Of a stretch of 64,000 bases of DNA, positions 11,001 to 22,811 are shown piece after piece. The DNA lies in assembly GCF_024758565.1 (NCBI RefSeq), contig NZ_CP079199.1:673501-737500 (forward strand), given 5' to 3'. This DNA is from Mesomycoplasma ovipneumoniae (GTDB lineage Bacteria > Bacillota_I > Bacilli_A > Mycoplasmatales > Metamycoplasmataceae). The notes under the pieces are model-generated. The model worked only from the letters and a program-made list of their open reading frames with translations, was not told the DNA's origin and ran no database searches. Made by a program: the position numbers and the translations under genes. The number at the start of each line of letters is the position of its first letter. The first letter of the stretch is position 1.

Positions 11001-11123
11001 TGGATTTTCGGCATTATATTTTATATTTACTGTAAGACCGATTGTCAGCCCGATAACACCAATTCCAATAAGTCCCGAAGTCCCCACCAGCAAAAGGGTC
11101 TTGGATTTTGATAATTTGTTCAT
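8049..11123 (-). CDS. P97-like cilium adhesin homologue
   Basis: This surface protein of 1024 residues is the first gene of the adhesin operon. Its N-terminus (MNKLSKSKTLLLVGTSGLIG, one membrane segment) and segments such as VSNLAFNLGAFHSDSDYNAV, ILPDDANQNFKVKFQA and KSDIYEQVVSF match what I recall of M. hyopneumoniae P97. Near residue 780-820 and again near 895-915 it carries GAQNQGKKVEG-type units resembling P97 repeat R2 (GTPNQGKKAEG); there is no AAKPV-type R1 array. The C-terminus is Ser/Thr-rich. A strong AGGAGG ribosome site precedes the ATG, and a minus-strand TATAAT at 11208-11213 is a candidate -10. It is cotranscribed with the P102-like gene. Confidence 0.92.
8380..8777 (-). repeat. 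two blocks of R2-like GAQNQGKK units
   Basis: A first block (about 8664-8777) encodes three units of the form GAQxQGKKVE, and a second (about 8380-8445) two more. Both resemble the R2 repeat of P97. The first block sits roughly where R1 lies in the M. hyopneumoniae protein, so R2-type units may have replaced R1 here. Confidence 0.75.
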
Positions 11124-11239
11124 AGAAACCTCCTATGTTATGCTAAAAATAAAAAAACAAATAGTTTAAATTAAAAACTAACTTTATTTTTATAATAGTA
11201 TATAGTAATTATACTAATTTTTACCAAAAAAAATAAAAA

Positions 11240-11280
11240 AAGATAAAAACTAGAAAAAATTACGTTCTAGCTTTTATCTT
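11240..11280. terminator. bidirectional terminator upstream of the P97-like gene
   Basis: A 16-base stem (11240-11255 with 11265-11280, one mismatch) with a 9-base loop has A-runs on the left and TTTTT on the right. It separates transcripts arriving from gyrB from the adhesin promoter. Confidence 0.75.
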
Positions 11281-11285
11281 ATTTT

Positions 11286-11830
11286 TCCTAAGTTTCCCAG
11301 TTTGATGGCTAAAATTCACCTTTTAGGAATATAAATATGCAAAAATACCGCTAAATCCGTGTTTTTCGACCTAAAATCTTAATTTTTATTATTTTAAAAT
11401 TAAGATTTGCAAAAAAAAAAAAAAAAAAAATGTTTGGTCTAAGAAAAAATTATGTTATAATAATCATCACTTAAGAATAAATTAATAAATTTTGACATTG
11501 AATTAAGGAGGAATAAGTTATGTTTTTGGCACAATAAACTCAGATAATGCCATTTTTTCCATTATGGCTTTAAAATATAATGGAATGCCTTAAATTTAAC
11601 CGTTTAGAAATCTTCAAATTTAGGGCTTTTAATTATTGTTCTTTCAAAACTTCATATATTTTTTTAGGCTCAATCTAAATAAAAATGAGTTTTCTTTTTA
11701 CGTTGAGTTTAAATAGTAGTTGTATTTTTTATGATTTTTGTTAGCGTTTTAACTAAAAAAGGTAGTTTAAATATTTTATAATTTTGCTTTTTAAGTTAAA
11801 ATTTTATCTTTTTTAGATAATATGCAAAAA
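11286..11830 (+). repeat. dispersed promoter/leader/terminator repeat, copy B
   Basis: This is the same block as copies A and C, here on the plus strand. In order: a 20-base A-tract (11411-11430); promoter; GAATTAAGGAGGAATAAGTT ribosome site; tiny ORF MFLAQ (11520-11537); hairpin CCATTAT/ATAATGG; and an 11-base stem GCCTTAAATTT (11587-11597) with AAATTTAGGGC (11616-11626), closed by a G:U pair and followed by TTTT. The minus-strand YEVLKEQ relic follows and is interrupted by TAG. The 500-base gap between the terminator and gyrB holds nothing else I can recognise. Confidence 0.75.
11434..11461 (+). promoter_or_regulatory. promoter of repeat copy B
   Basis: TTGGTC (11434-11439) and TATAAT (11456-11461) are 16 bases apart, three bases after a 20-base A-tract. 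Transcription would run towards the 3' end of gyrB, antisense to it. Confidence 0.75.
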
Positions 11831-13783
<1,953 letters not shown>

Positions 13784-13811
13784 TTACCATAAAAAGCAAA
13801 AAACATAAGTC

Positions 13812-13857
13812 TTTTTAACTTATTTTTTAATTAAAAATTTTAAAAATAAGTTAAAAA
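13812..13857. terminator. AT-only hairpin between gyrB and the kinase gene
   Basis: A perfect 16-base stem (TTTTTAACTTATTTTT and its complement, loop 14 bases) lies upstream of gyrB and past the kinase stop. It could end kinase transcription on the minus strand. It is entirely A/T apart from one C:G pair, so strength is uncertain. Confidence 0.5.
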
Positions 13858-13930
13858 ATAAGAAAAAATAGTATCAAAGTCAGCTTAACAATTCAAATTT
13901 ACCTATAAAAAGAGGCTGCCAAAATTAATG

Positions 13931-14581
13931 TTAAGCATACCACTTTTTATTTCAAAAGTTTGTAAAAATCTTGTATAAATATATAAAATCACTGAATTTT
14001 TCAGCGCTTAGACCAAAAAATTCAATAATTTTATCAGCGGAAATTCCTAAATTTAGATGCAAAGAAACATAATCAAAATAAGGGTTATTGTATCTAACTC
14101 ATTCAAAATCAATAAAATAAAGATTGGTTTTAGAAACGATAATATTTTTAAATTGTAAATCATTATGACAAATTACTTGAGGGTCAAATTGATATTTTTG
14201 GACTAGTTTTTTGTATTTTTCATCGTTAATTTCGTTAATTTGTCAATCGAATTTAGTAATTTTTTGATTTTTTTGTTGGTGAAACTTTGAAAGTTCAGTG
14301 AATAACTTTGTAATATAAAAATCTAAGTTTTCTGAATCTAAAATTTGTCCTTCAATCCATTTTTTAATGTAATTACCCTTTTGGTAAAAAAGAAAATTTG
14401 GATCATTTTGAATGAAATTTTCTTCATTTTGTCAATCAACAAAATTATTTTTTGCTATTCGAATTTGCACTTTTTGACCTTGATAAAAAGCTATAAAAGT
14501 ACAATTATGTAAACCACAGTAAATCAAGGTTGGATTTTTTATCAATGCACTAATATTTTGTGGAAAAACACTGAAATTCAT
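13931..14581 (-). CDS. choline/thiamine kinase-like phosphotransferase (APH fold)
   Basis: This is a small kinase-like protein of 216 residues. The aminoglycoside/choline kinase signature is clear: VICHNDLQFKNIIV near residue 140 (HxDxxxxN catalytic loop) and LYFIDFEWVRYNNPYFDYV near 158 (metal-binding Asp). The N-lobe is very short, so substrate cannot be called; choline, ethanolamine or thiamine are the usual ones, and a LicA-like role in decorating surface lipids is possible. The start ATG at 14581 has no obvious ribosome site; it lies 35 bases after the nuclease stop, so coupling is likely. A broken copy of its first about 30 codons exists at 16104-16194 as part of a tandem duplication. 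Confidence 0.75.
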
Positions 14582-14616
14582 AGGTTTTTTTGATTAATTG
14601 GAGAAAAACTAATATT

Positions 14617-15801
14617 TTAATTTTTGTCAGATTCGCTTAATTCAAGGTCAAAATAAACCATTGTATGATCTGAAATTCCTGTAATTCTTTTTATATCTTT
14701 TGGATCGCCAGCTTTATAATTTGCTGATCTATTATCTTGTTTTCGCATTTTGTCATATTTTTCTAAATCAACTATATTTTTCTCAAAAATTGAAAATATG
14801 TCGTATTTATGTGCATTTTTTGTTTTTAAATCGCCTTTATAAAAAATTTTGTCATAGGAATTTGCATATTTGCCAAACTCAGAAGATAAGCTTGTTTTTT
14901 CATCTTTATTAAGGAGTAAACGGTATGACTCTAATGTTGACTTAAATAATTTTTCGGTGTTTTCAGTGCGAATATTTGTGTCACCCATAAAGATTATTTC
15001 ATTATTTGGACCATCTTTTTCGTCAATTTGAGTTAAAACATTAACTAAATCGCGTGCTTCATTTGCTTCTTGTTCACCTTGATTAGAAGCTTCAGAATCA
15101 TTCTTTTCATTACGATTTCTACTTGCCCCTGGCGGATCAAAATGACCAATTGCTAAAGTAAAATCGTTTTTTATATTAGTTTTGGTTTGAAATTTAACAG
15201 CCGCAACTGGTCGAGCTCATGTCAAATTTTGGCCGTTTTGAATTAGGTAAGGGTTAGAATTTCCCTCAAAATTTATTGTCTCAAGAAGTGAGGACTTATA
15301 TAAAAAAGTGTATTTTTCTTGTTGGTTTGTTTTCCCATATTTGTCAGTAGTTATTTGTTTTCAACCAGCAGAAGGATTTAATTTTTCAAGTTCTTTTACA
15401 ATATCAGTCCCATCACCAGTTGTAGTAATTTCGGCAAGTCCAACAACATCACTTCCAGAAGAATTTATAACTTTAGCAAGAGCATAAGTTTTAGCATTAT
15501 TTGAATTTCTTGATTTATTTGTGTAATTTAAAACATTTCAAAAACCAACGCGAATTGATTGGATATTATCTTTTTCCTGATTTTTTTCAGGCTCTTGATT
15601 TTTTTCTTGATTTTGATTTTCCTTTTGAGTCTCACCAACCGAAGCAGATAAGTATTTTTGAGGTGATGTTTGATCACCATTTATAATAATTCCGGGTCCA
15701 TTTTGTTCTCCAGTAGATGAAGTATAAATAAAATATGCACCAGTACCAATAGCCGCGGCTGATCCTACAAGAATAAGCGGCAATAAAACAGTTTTTTTCA
15801 T
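14617..15801 (-). CDS. mnuA: membrane nuclease, MnuA-like, copy 1 (short form)
   Basis: This is a DNase I-fold (EEP) nuclease of 394 residues, held at the surface by one N-terminal membrane segment (LLPLILVGSAAAIGTGAYFI); such enzymes supply nucleotides and degrade extracellular DNA. Motifs: VGLAEITTTGDG (metal Glu), IGHFDPPGAS (His), FMGDTNI (Asp/Asn) and GISDHTMVYF (catalytic Asp-His) at the C-terminus. A short Gln/Glu/Asn/Lys linker follows the anchor and holds a single copy of the repeat expanded in copy 2. It is one product of a tandem duplication, lying between the chimeric relic and the kinase gene. Membrane anchoring is inferred from the lack of a lipobox Cys. Confidence 0.85.
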
Positions 15802-15819
15802 TTTTAGATTAAATTTTTA

Positions 15820-16194
15820 TTAATTAATTTCCTTTTTAGATAATTTAATTAGAGCATCACTAACTTTTTTTAACTCAAGTTCATTTAAAATGTTCAGTAA
15901 ATCAGGACAAATTCTGATATTTAAATTTTGAAAAATATCAAAATTAAATTTAGCGCCATCATTCAATCTAATAAAATCTTTAAAAAACAATATTTTGTCC
16001 CTTTTTTCCTCGATTTGTTTTGATAATTTTGCACTAATTTTATCAAGATTTTCCAAAATGTTATCTACATTTTTATATTTTTCTACTAATTTACTTGATA
16101 AAAACAATAAAAGTACAATTATGTAAACCACAATAAATTAAGCTTGGATTTTTATCAATGGACTAATATTTTGAGGAAAAACGCTGAAATTCAT
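15820..16194 (-). pseudogene. chimeric relic: kinase 5' end fused to exonuclease 3' end
   Basis: Reading the minus strand, 16194-16104 matches the first about 30 codons of the kinase gene (MNFSVFPQNIS), then loses one A and shifts frame. At about 16095 it joins the last 87 codons of the 5'-3' exonuclease (from EKYKNVDNILENL to KKEIN). A frame starting at GTG 16131 would make a hydrophobic-start fusion but reads the kinase part out of frame. By hand, only 5 of the 87 exonuclease residues differ from the intact gene. This is the junction of a tandem duplication, most likely non-functional. Confidence 0.85.
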
Positions 16195-16231
16195 AGGTTT
16201 TTTTGATTAATTTTGAAAAAATTGATCTATT

Positions 16232-17944
16232 TTAATCAGTATCAGATTCGCTTAATTCAAGGTCAAAATAAATCATTGTATGATCTGAAATTCCCTTAAT
16301 TCTTTCTACATCTTTTGGATCACCGGTTTTATCTTTTGTTGGTCTATTATCTTGCTTGCGCATTTGGTCATATTCTTCTAAATTGACTGTATTTTTCTCA
16401 AAAATTGAATACAAGTCGTATTTTTTTGCATTTTTTGTATTTAAATCACCTTTATAAAAAATTTTGTCATAAGAATTTTTATATTCGCCAAATTTTGAAG
16501 ATAAAGTTGTTTTTTCATCTTTTTCAAGGAGTAAACGGTATGACTTTAATGTTGACTCAAATAATTTTTCGGTGTTTTTAGTGAGAATATTTGTGTCACC
16601 CATGAAGATTATCTCATTATTTGGGCCATCTTTTTCGTCAATTTGAGTTAAAACATTAACTAAATCACGCGCTTCATTTGCTTCTTGATCACCTTGACCA
16701 GGAGCTTCAGGATCAGCATTTTCCTTACGATTATTATTTGTCCCTTTATATTGACCTGGGGCATCAAAATGGCCAATTGCTAAAGTAAAATCATTTTTAA
16801 TATTAGTTTTAGTTTTAAATTTAACAGCTGCAACCGGTCGAGCTCATTTTTGCAATTGTATACCGTCTTGGATTAAGTAAGGATTAGATTTTTCCTCAAA
16901 ATTTATTGTTTCAAGAAGTGAAGACTTATATAAAAAAGTGTATTTTTCTTCTTGATGTTTCTTTCCATATTTGTTAGTAGTTATTTGTTTTCAACCAGCA
17001 GAAGGATTTAATTTTTCAAGTTCTTTTACAATATCTGCGCCATCACCAGTTGTAGTAATTTCGGCAAGACCAACAACATCACTTCCAGAAGAATTTATAA
17101 CAGTGGCAAGAGCATAAGTTTTGGCGGTATTTGCTTGTTTTTTACTATTTGTTTTGTTTGTGTATTTTAGAATGTTTCAAAAACCTACGCGAATTGATTG
17201 GTTATTATCTTTTTGTAAATTTTTTTCAGGTTCTTGACTTTGTTCTTGATTTTGATCTTGCTTTTGTGTCTCGTCAATCGAGGTGGACAATTCTTTTTCT
17301 TGATTTTTTTCAGATTCTGGAGTTTTTTCTTGATTTAGGCCTTGCTTTTTAGTCTCTTCAACCGAATCAGACAAGTCTTTTTCTACATTTTTTTCAGGTT
17401 CTTGGATTTTTTCTTGATTTAGTCTTTGATTTTGAGCTTCATCAACTGAAGTAGACAAGTCTGTTTTTACATTTTTTTCAGGTTCTCGACTTTGTTCTTG
17501 ATTTTGATCCAGCTTTTGAGTCTCGCCGATCGAGCTTGACAAGTCTTTTTCTAGATTTTTTTCAGGTTCTTGAGCCTTTTGTTGATGTTGATCTTGTTTT
17601 TTAGTCTGTTCAGCCGAAGCAGACAAGTCTGTTTCTACATTTTTTTCAGGTTCTTGACTTTGTTCTTGACTTTGTTCTTGACTTTGTTCTTGCTTTTTAG
17701 TCTCTTCAACCGAATCAGACGAGTCTGTTTCTACATTTTTTTCAGGTTCTTGACTTTGATCTTGCTTTTGAGCCTCATCAGTAGAAGATGACAAGTCTTT
17801 TTGAGGTGAAGTTTCACTTTTACTTATAATAATTCCCGTTCCATTTTGTTCCCCGGTAGATGAACTATAAATAAAATATGTACCAGTACCAACAGCCGCA
17901 GCTGATCCTGCAAAAATAAGCGGCAATAAAACTGCTTTTTTCAT
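16232..17944 (-). CDS. mnuA: membrane nuclease, MnuA-like, copy 2 (repeat-expanded form)
   Basis: This is a paralogue of the neighbouring nuclease with the same anchor and the same catalytic motifs (GDTNI, GISDHTMIYF), 570 residues. The size gain is all in the linker: about seven imperfect units of 24-32 residues with the core QEPEKNVEKDLS, highly charged and Gln-rich, probably a flexible or coiled stalk that lifts the catalytic domain from the membrane. The C-terminal 123 residues differ from copy 1 at 28 positions by my count. It follows the exonuclease gene by 17 bases on the same strand. Whether the two copies have separate substrates cannot be read from sequence. Confidence 0.85.
17230..17797 (-). 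repeat. seven tandem stalk repeats in nuclease copy 2
   Basis: Units of about 24-32 residues share the pattern DLSxSxxExxKQxxNQEQSQEPEKN. One has an inner SQEQ triplication. Copy 1 has a single such unit, so the array has expanded or contracted since duplication. Confidence 0.85.
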
Positions 17945-17961
17945 TTTAGATTAAATTTTTG

Positions 17962-18852
17962 TTAATTAATTTCCTTTTTAGATAATTCAATTAGAGCATC
18001 ACTAACTTTTTTTAACTCAAGTTCATTTAAAATGTTTAGTAAATCAGGACAAATTTTGATATTTAAATTTTCAAAAATATCAAAATTAAATTTAGCACCA
18101 TAATTCAATCTAATAAAATCTTTAAAAAACAATATTTTGTCCCTTTTTTCCTCAATTTGTTTTGATAATTTTGTACTTATTTTATCAAGATTTTCCAAAA
18201 TGTTATCTACATTTTTATATTTTTCAAGTAATTTTATTGCGCCTTTTGCTCCTAGACCATCAATTATCTTAATATTATCAGAACTATCACCCGCTAAAAC
18301 TTTAAAATCAACAATTTGGTCGGGGTTAATCCCAAAAGTTTGTTGAAAATTTTTCAAATTAATTGCATTAATAGAATTATTTTTAATTTTATTAATAATA
18401 GTTGTTTTTTTATCAACTAATTGTAGTAAATCTTGATCTGAACTAAAAATGAAAATTTCTGCTTCAGGATCGGTATTTATGATTATTTTTTGCATAGATG
18501 CAATTAAATCATCAGCCTCAAATTCGCTGTCTTGGGATCAAAAAAATCCTGATAAACTAAGGATTTTTTTGATTATATCTATTTGGAGAAATAAAGATTC
18601 AGGCGGTTTTTGTCTACCTTTTTTGTAATCAGGATAGCTTTGGTGGCGACTAGTTGTTGAGCCAAAATCGAATGCAAAATAGATATTGCTTGGCTCAACA
18701 AGTTTAATTAATTTAAAAACACTATTAAAAAAAATATGAATTGCAAAAGTCATATCACCTTTAGAATTAATTAGCTGATTCCCGTAGTATCCAGCAAAAA
18801 ATGACTTAAAAGCAAGTCAATTTCCATCAATTAGCAAAATTTTTTTATTCAT
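17962..18852 (-). CDS. stand-alone 5'-3' exonuclease (PolA N-terminal domain type)
   Basis: This 296-residue flap/5' nuclease replaces the 5'-3' exonuclease domain of DNA polymerase I, as in other mycoplasmas, and would remove RNA primers and repair flaps. Motifs: LLIDGNWLAFKSF at the N-terminus, AFDFGSTTSRHQSYPDYKKGR near residue 64, EFEADDLIASM near 109, FSSDQDLLQL near 132, and the helix-hairpin-helix FKVLAGDSSDNIKIIDGLGAKGA near 180. No polymerase domain follows. It lies 23 bases after dnaE, the same order as in M. genitalium. Its 3' third is duplicated in the relic at 15820-16100. Confidence 0.9.
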
Positions 18853-18875
18853 AATTGTCAACTTTATTCTTCAAT

Positions 18876-21806
18876 TTATTTTTTTATTGAATATTTTCCA
18901 TCATTTTTTAGAAGTAATTTAAATTTATAGCTTTTTCCTAATTCAAGGGAATAATAATCTGAATTTCTTGAATAGACACCGATTGTCGTTTCTCCATCTG
19001 TTAGAGTTAGATAATAAAGTGTATAGCCGTTTTTAACATATTCTTTTACTTTTTTTAACTCAAGATATAATAAATATTCATTATTAGGCCTCAAATCTTT
19101 AAGTGGAGTTTGATTTGTAGCAACTGGTGTCTGTTTTTTTTCAATAAAAGACATTCCGAGATATTTTATTTCATTTTTGTAGTTTTCATCTTCATTATAA
19201 GGTAGTTTTTCAAGCAAATTTGATTCAGTTTCGCTATTATTTTCAAGTGCTACCAAATTTCCGTCTTTGTCAGTTAAGACTAAAGTAGCATGATTTCAAA
19301 GTAAATCTAAATTATGAGCTAAAGTTTCTTGATTTGCAAATTCTTTTAGTGAATTTGCAAAAATTAATTTTTCAATTGCAACTTTTGAAAAATTAATTAT
19401 TTTCATTCGTCTTATAAAATCAAGGAAAGACTTATATTTTCCATTTTTTTGGCGTTCGTCAATAATTGATTTAATTGCGATTGTTCCAAGACCTTTTATC
19501 ATTAAAAGTGGGAGGTAAATCGTATTATTTTGTTCAGAATAAGTCGCCTTGTGGGATGAAAAGTTAATATTTGGCTGCAAAATCTGAATTCCAAAATTTT
19601 GTGCTTCTTGGGCATATTTTTTAATATTTGCATGAGCCCCATTTTCATTTGAAATAAGCTCGGCAAAAAAATAAAGCGGGAATTTAGCTTTTAAATAAGC
19701 CATTTTATAGGCTAAATTTGCATAGGCAACCGCGTGGGCTTTATTAAAACCATAGTCAGCAAATTCAAAAATTTTATCATAAATTTCAGCGACTAATTTA
19801 GGATCACGGCCTAATTTAGCCCCTCCTTCAAGGAAGTGTTTCTTAATTTGTTCCAATTTTGATTCATCTTTTTTGGAAATAGCAACGCGAATTATATCTG
19901 CCTGAGCCAAATCAAAACCTGCAACAACTTGACAAATTTCCATAATTTGCTCTTGGTAAATAATAACTCCAAAAGTTGACTCAAGAATTTTGTCATATTC
20001 AAGGAAAAATCTAGGCCATTTTCCACTTTCTTTGTTTTTTGCATAGGTCGGAATTTGTTTGATTGGACCAGGTCGATAAAGTGAAATTACCGCAACAACA
20101 TCATTAATTGAATTTACGCCGATTTTTTTAATACTTGTTGTCATTCCGGGCGATTCTAGTTGGAAAATTCCGCTTGTTTTTCCTTCAGATAAAAGCTTAT
20201 TTGCACTTTTATCATAGATTGGAAGCTCGTTAAATTGCAAATTGTGACCTTTTTTATTAATTTTGGCAAGAATATTTGCCACAATAGTTAAATTTTTTAG
20301 ACCTAAAAGGTCAATTTTCAAAAGTGAAAAATCTTCAATAAATTCAGCAGAATACTGAATCTGATTAAGATTTTCCTTTGAATAATGAAGCGGAACTAGC
20401 TGAGATATTGGTGTTTTTGAAAGTACAATTCCTGCTGCATGAGTTGAGGACTGACGGGGCATTCCTTCCAAAAAGATACTGATTTCATAGATTTTTTTGT
20501 AAATTCCGCTGTTGTCTTGACCTTGAAAATTGTCGCCTTTTTGAATTAGTTTGTAAAATTCGGAGTTAGTATTTTGATAAAGTTGAGCCAGTGTCATATT
20601 TGCACTAATTAATTTAGCGTTTTTATTAATTTGAGCCTCGGGAATACCAAATCCTTTTGAAATATCGCGAAAAATACTTTTGGCTGCAAGTGTCGAAAAA
20701 GTGATAATTGTCGCACAATGTTCTGGACCGTATTTTTGAAAAAGATAATCAATTACCTCATTTCGACGGGTATCTTGAATATCAATATCAATATCGGGCA
20801 TTGAAATTCGTTTAGGATTCAAAAACCTTTCAAAAATTAGGTTGTATTTTAAAGGATTAACGGCGGTAATATCTAATAAATAAGCAATAAGTGATCCAGA
20901 AGCCGAACCTCGACCTGGCCCAATTAGAATATTATTTTCTCTAGCTCATTTAAGTAAATCTCAAATTATCAAAAAATAGTTACTGAATTTAAGTTCAGAA
21001 ATTATTTTATATTCATACTGCAGTCTTGAGGTTCAGTTGTAATTTTCAAGTTCGGATCTTTTTTTATTTATTCCTTCTATTAAAACATTTTTTAAAATAA
21101 TATCAGGATCACTTTGGTCACTTTGATCTAAATTTGGCAAATTAATTCCAGATTTAGGAAATTCAATTTTAATATTTTCAACTAGGGCGTTTGTTCTCTT
21201 GATAATTTCAGTCTCAATCTCAACTTCTCAGTCATCAAAATCGTACAATTTTTGGCCAGTATCAAAAATTTCGCCTTTGATTTTGTATAGCGCCTCAAGA
21301 TAAATTTTCTCTGATGCATAAAGCACATTTCGTTCTTGGACATAAATTGCATTGCTAATTTTGGGATTATTTTCGACAATATAGTAGTTTTTTAAATTAC
21401 TTTGTCCTAAAAGTGTTGATAATTGGACCTTTTTTTGACAGTAAAAACCTTTTTTGGGGTGGTCAATAATAATTATGTCATCTTGATTTTGTAAGTCCCC
21501 AAGAAAAATATCCTCATTTTTTGTTTTTTTAGTCGAGATTGTCGACAAAAAAACATAACCTGAATAGTTTTTTGCAAGCAAAATAAAATGAAATTTTTCA
21601 ATTTCAATTTCAAGGCCAATTACAGGATTAATCCCATTTTCCTTACATAATTTATAAAATTTTGGAACCCCAAACATTGTGTTAAAATCTGTTAGCACCA
21701 ATGTTTTTAGATTATTTTTGAGCGCAAAATCAATTAGTGAGTCTAATTTGATCGTTGATGATAAAAATGTATATTCGCTTCTTGTGTGTAAATTTATTAG
21801 ATTCAT
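18876..21806 (-). CDS. dnaE: DNA polymerase III alpha subunit, DnaE type
   Basis: This is a replicative or accessory DNA polymerase of 976 residues. The palm shows MPDIDIDIQDTRRNEVIDYL (catalytic Asp pair) and LLKIDLLGLKNLTIV (third Asp); the fingers show QEQIMEICQVVAGFDLAQAD and the tail an OB fold (LTLTDGETTIGVYSRN). The N-terminal PHP domain is present (MNLINLHTRSEYTFLSSTIK) but has lost metal ligands: the usual TDHGNMFG reads TDFNTMFG, so its phosphatase or proofreading activity is probably absent. Mycoplasmas usually also have PolC as main replicase. It is read from a start 33 bases beyond a terminator hairpin and cotranscribed with the exonuclease. Confidence 0.93.
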
Positions 21807-21838
21807 ATTTAAAGTAATTTTATTTTAAATTTAAAAAA

Positions 21839-21878
21839 ATTCATTTATTTTTGATAAAATGTCAAAAAATAAATGAAT
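21839..21878. terminator. hairpin upstream of dnaE bordering repeat copy C
   Basis: ATTCATTTATTTTTGA pairs with TCAAAAAATAAATGAAT across a 7-base loop with one bulge. It has the same position relative to copy C as the 11240-11280 hairpin has to copy B. Confidence 0.6.
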
Positions 21879-21899
21879 CTTCTTTGAAAAACTTTTTAA

Positions 21900-22452
21900 A
21901 ATAGTTAGTCCTGAGTTTATCAGTTTGAAGACCAAAATTCACTTTTTAGTGAATATAAATACGTAAAAATTCCGGTAAATCTATGTTTTTTGAGACTAAA
22001 ACTTTAATTTTTATAGTTTTGAAATTAACCTTTTGTAAAAAAAAAAAAAAAATACTTGGTTTAAAAAAATTTTAGGTTATAATAAACTCACGCTAAGAAT
22101 AAAAGAATAAATTTTTGATATTGAATTAAGGAGGACTTGATTATGTTTTTGGCACAATAAACTCAGATACTGCCATTTTTCCATTATGGCTTTAAATATA
22201 ATGGAATGCCCTAAATTTAACCGTTTAGAAATCTATAAATTTAGGGCTTTTGGTTATTGTTCTTTCAAAACTTCATATATTTTTTTAGGCTCGCTGCAAA
22301 TAAAAACGAGTTTTCTATTTGCATTGAGTTTAAATAGTAGTTGTATTTTTTTATGATTTTTGTTATTTTATCCTTGAATTGATTTTTGCCAGTGTTTTAA
22401 ACTAAAAAAGCAAGTTTAAATATTTTATATTCCCTAAAAATTTTTAAAATAG
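21900..22452 (+). repeat. dispersed promoter/leader/terminator repeat, copy C
   Basis: This is the third copy, plus strand: 16-base A-tract (22037-22052), promoter, AAGGAGGACTTG ribosome site, tiny ORF MFLAQ (22143-22160), CCATTAT/ATAATGG hairpin, then stem GCCCTAAATTT (22208-22218) with AAATTTAGGGC (22237-22247) and TTTT. Here the stem is perfect, where copy B has a G:U pair at the same place, an RNA-conserving change. The minus-strand relic ending YEVLKEQ follows, then AT-rich sequence shared with copy B up to about 22430. Confidence 0.75.
22056..22083 (+). promoter_or_regulatory. promoter of repeat copy C
   Basis: TTGGTT (22056-22061) and TATAAT (22078-22083) are 16 bases apart, three bases after the A-tract. 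Transcription would run towards the 3' end of rbfA. Confidence 0.7.
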
Positions 22453-22800
22453 TTAGTTTTTGTCGTTATTTTCGTCTTCAGATTTAATTCTAGCAAAAAT
22501 TTTGTCCATTTCATCGACGCGTTTTGCAACAGGATCGAGTTTAAAGTGTAATTCTGGAACTTTAAAGCCTTCAAGTTGATTTCCAAATTTGAGTCTTATA
22601 AATTTTTCAGCCTTAATAATTTCGGCTAGAAACTTATCTTCATCATATTCAAACTCTAAATAGACAAAAAGATGAGAATTATCACCTGAAAGACGGACTC
22701 AATTTACAGCAATTGGCATTCTTTCAGAAAAATTTGAGTCGATAATTTTTGAAATCAGCTGGTGATAATAAGTTTGCCGTTTTTCATGACTAACAGACAT
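22453..22800 (-). CDS. rbfA: ribosome-binding factor A
   Basis: This small KH-fold protein (115 residues) helps mature the 30S subunit and the 16S 5' end. Evidence is the size, the N-terminus MSVSHEKRQTYYHQLISKII, the core NWVRLSGDNSHLFVYLEFEY and the ending PELHFKLDPVAKRVDEMDKI, all RbfA-like, plus its place as last gene of the nusA-infB cluster, 11 bases after infB. The ATG at 22800 follows GGAGAAAATT in the infB-rbfA gap. Confidence 0.9.
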
Positions 22801-22811
22801 AATTTTCTCCT

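Noticed and set aside
15820-16131. A hydrophobic-start gene ending in the exonuclease C-terminus
   Set aside because: It begins within kinase-derived DNA read out of frame and lacks the exonuclease active site; it is a duplication junction.
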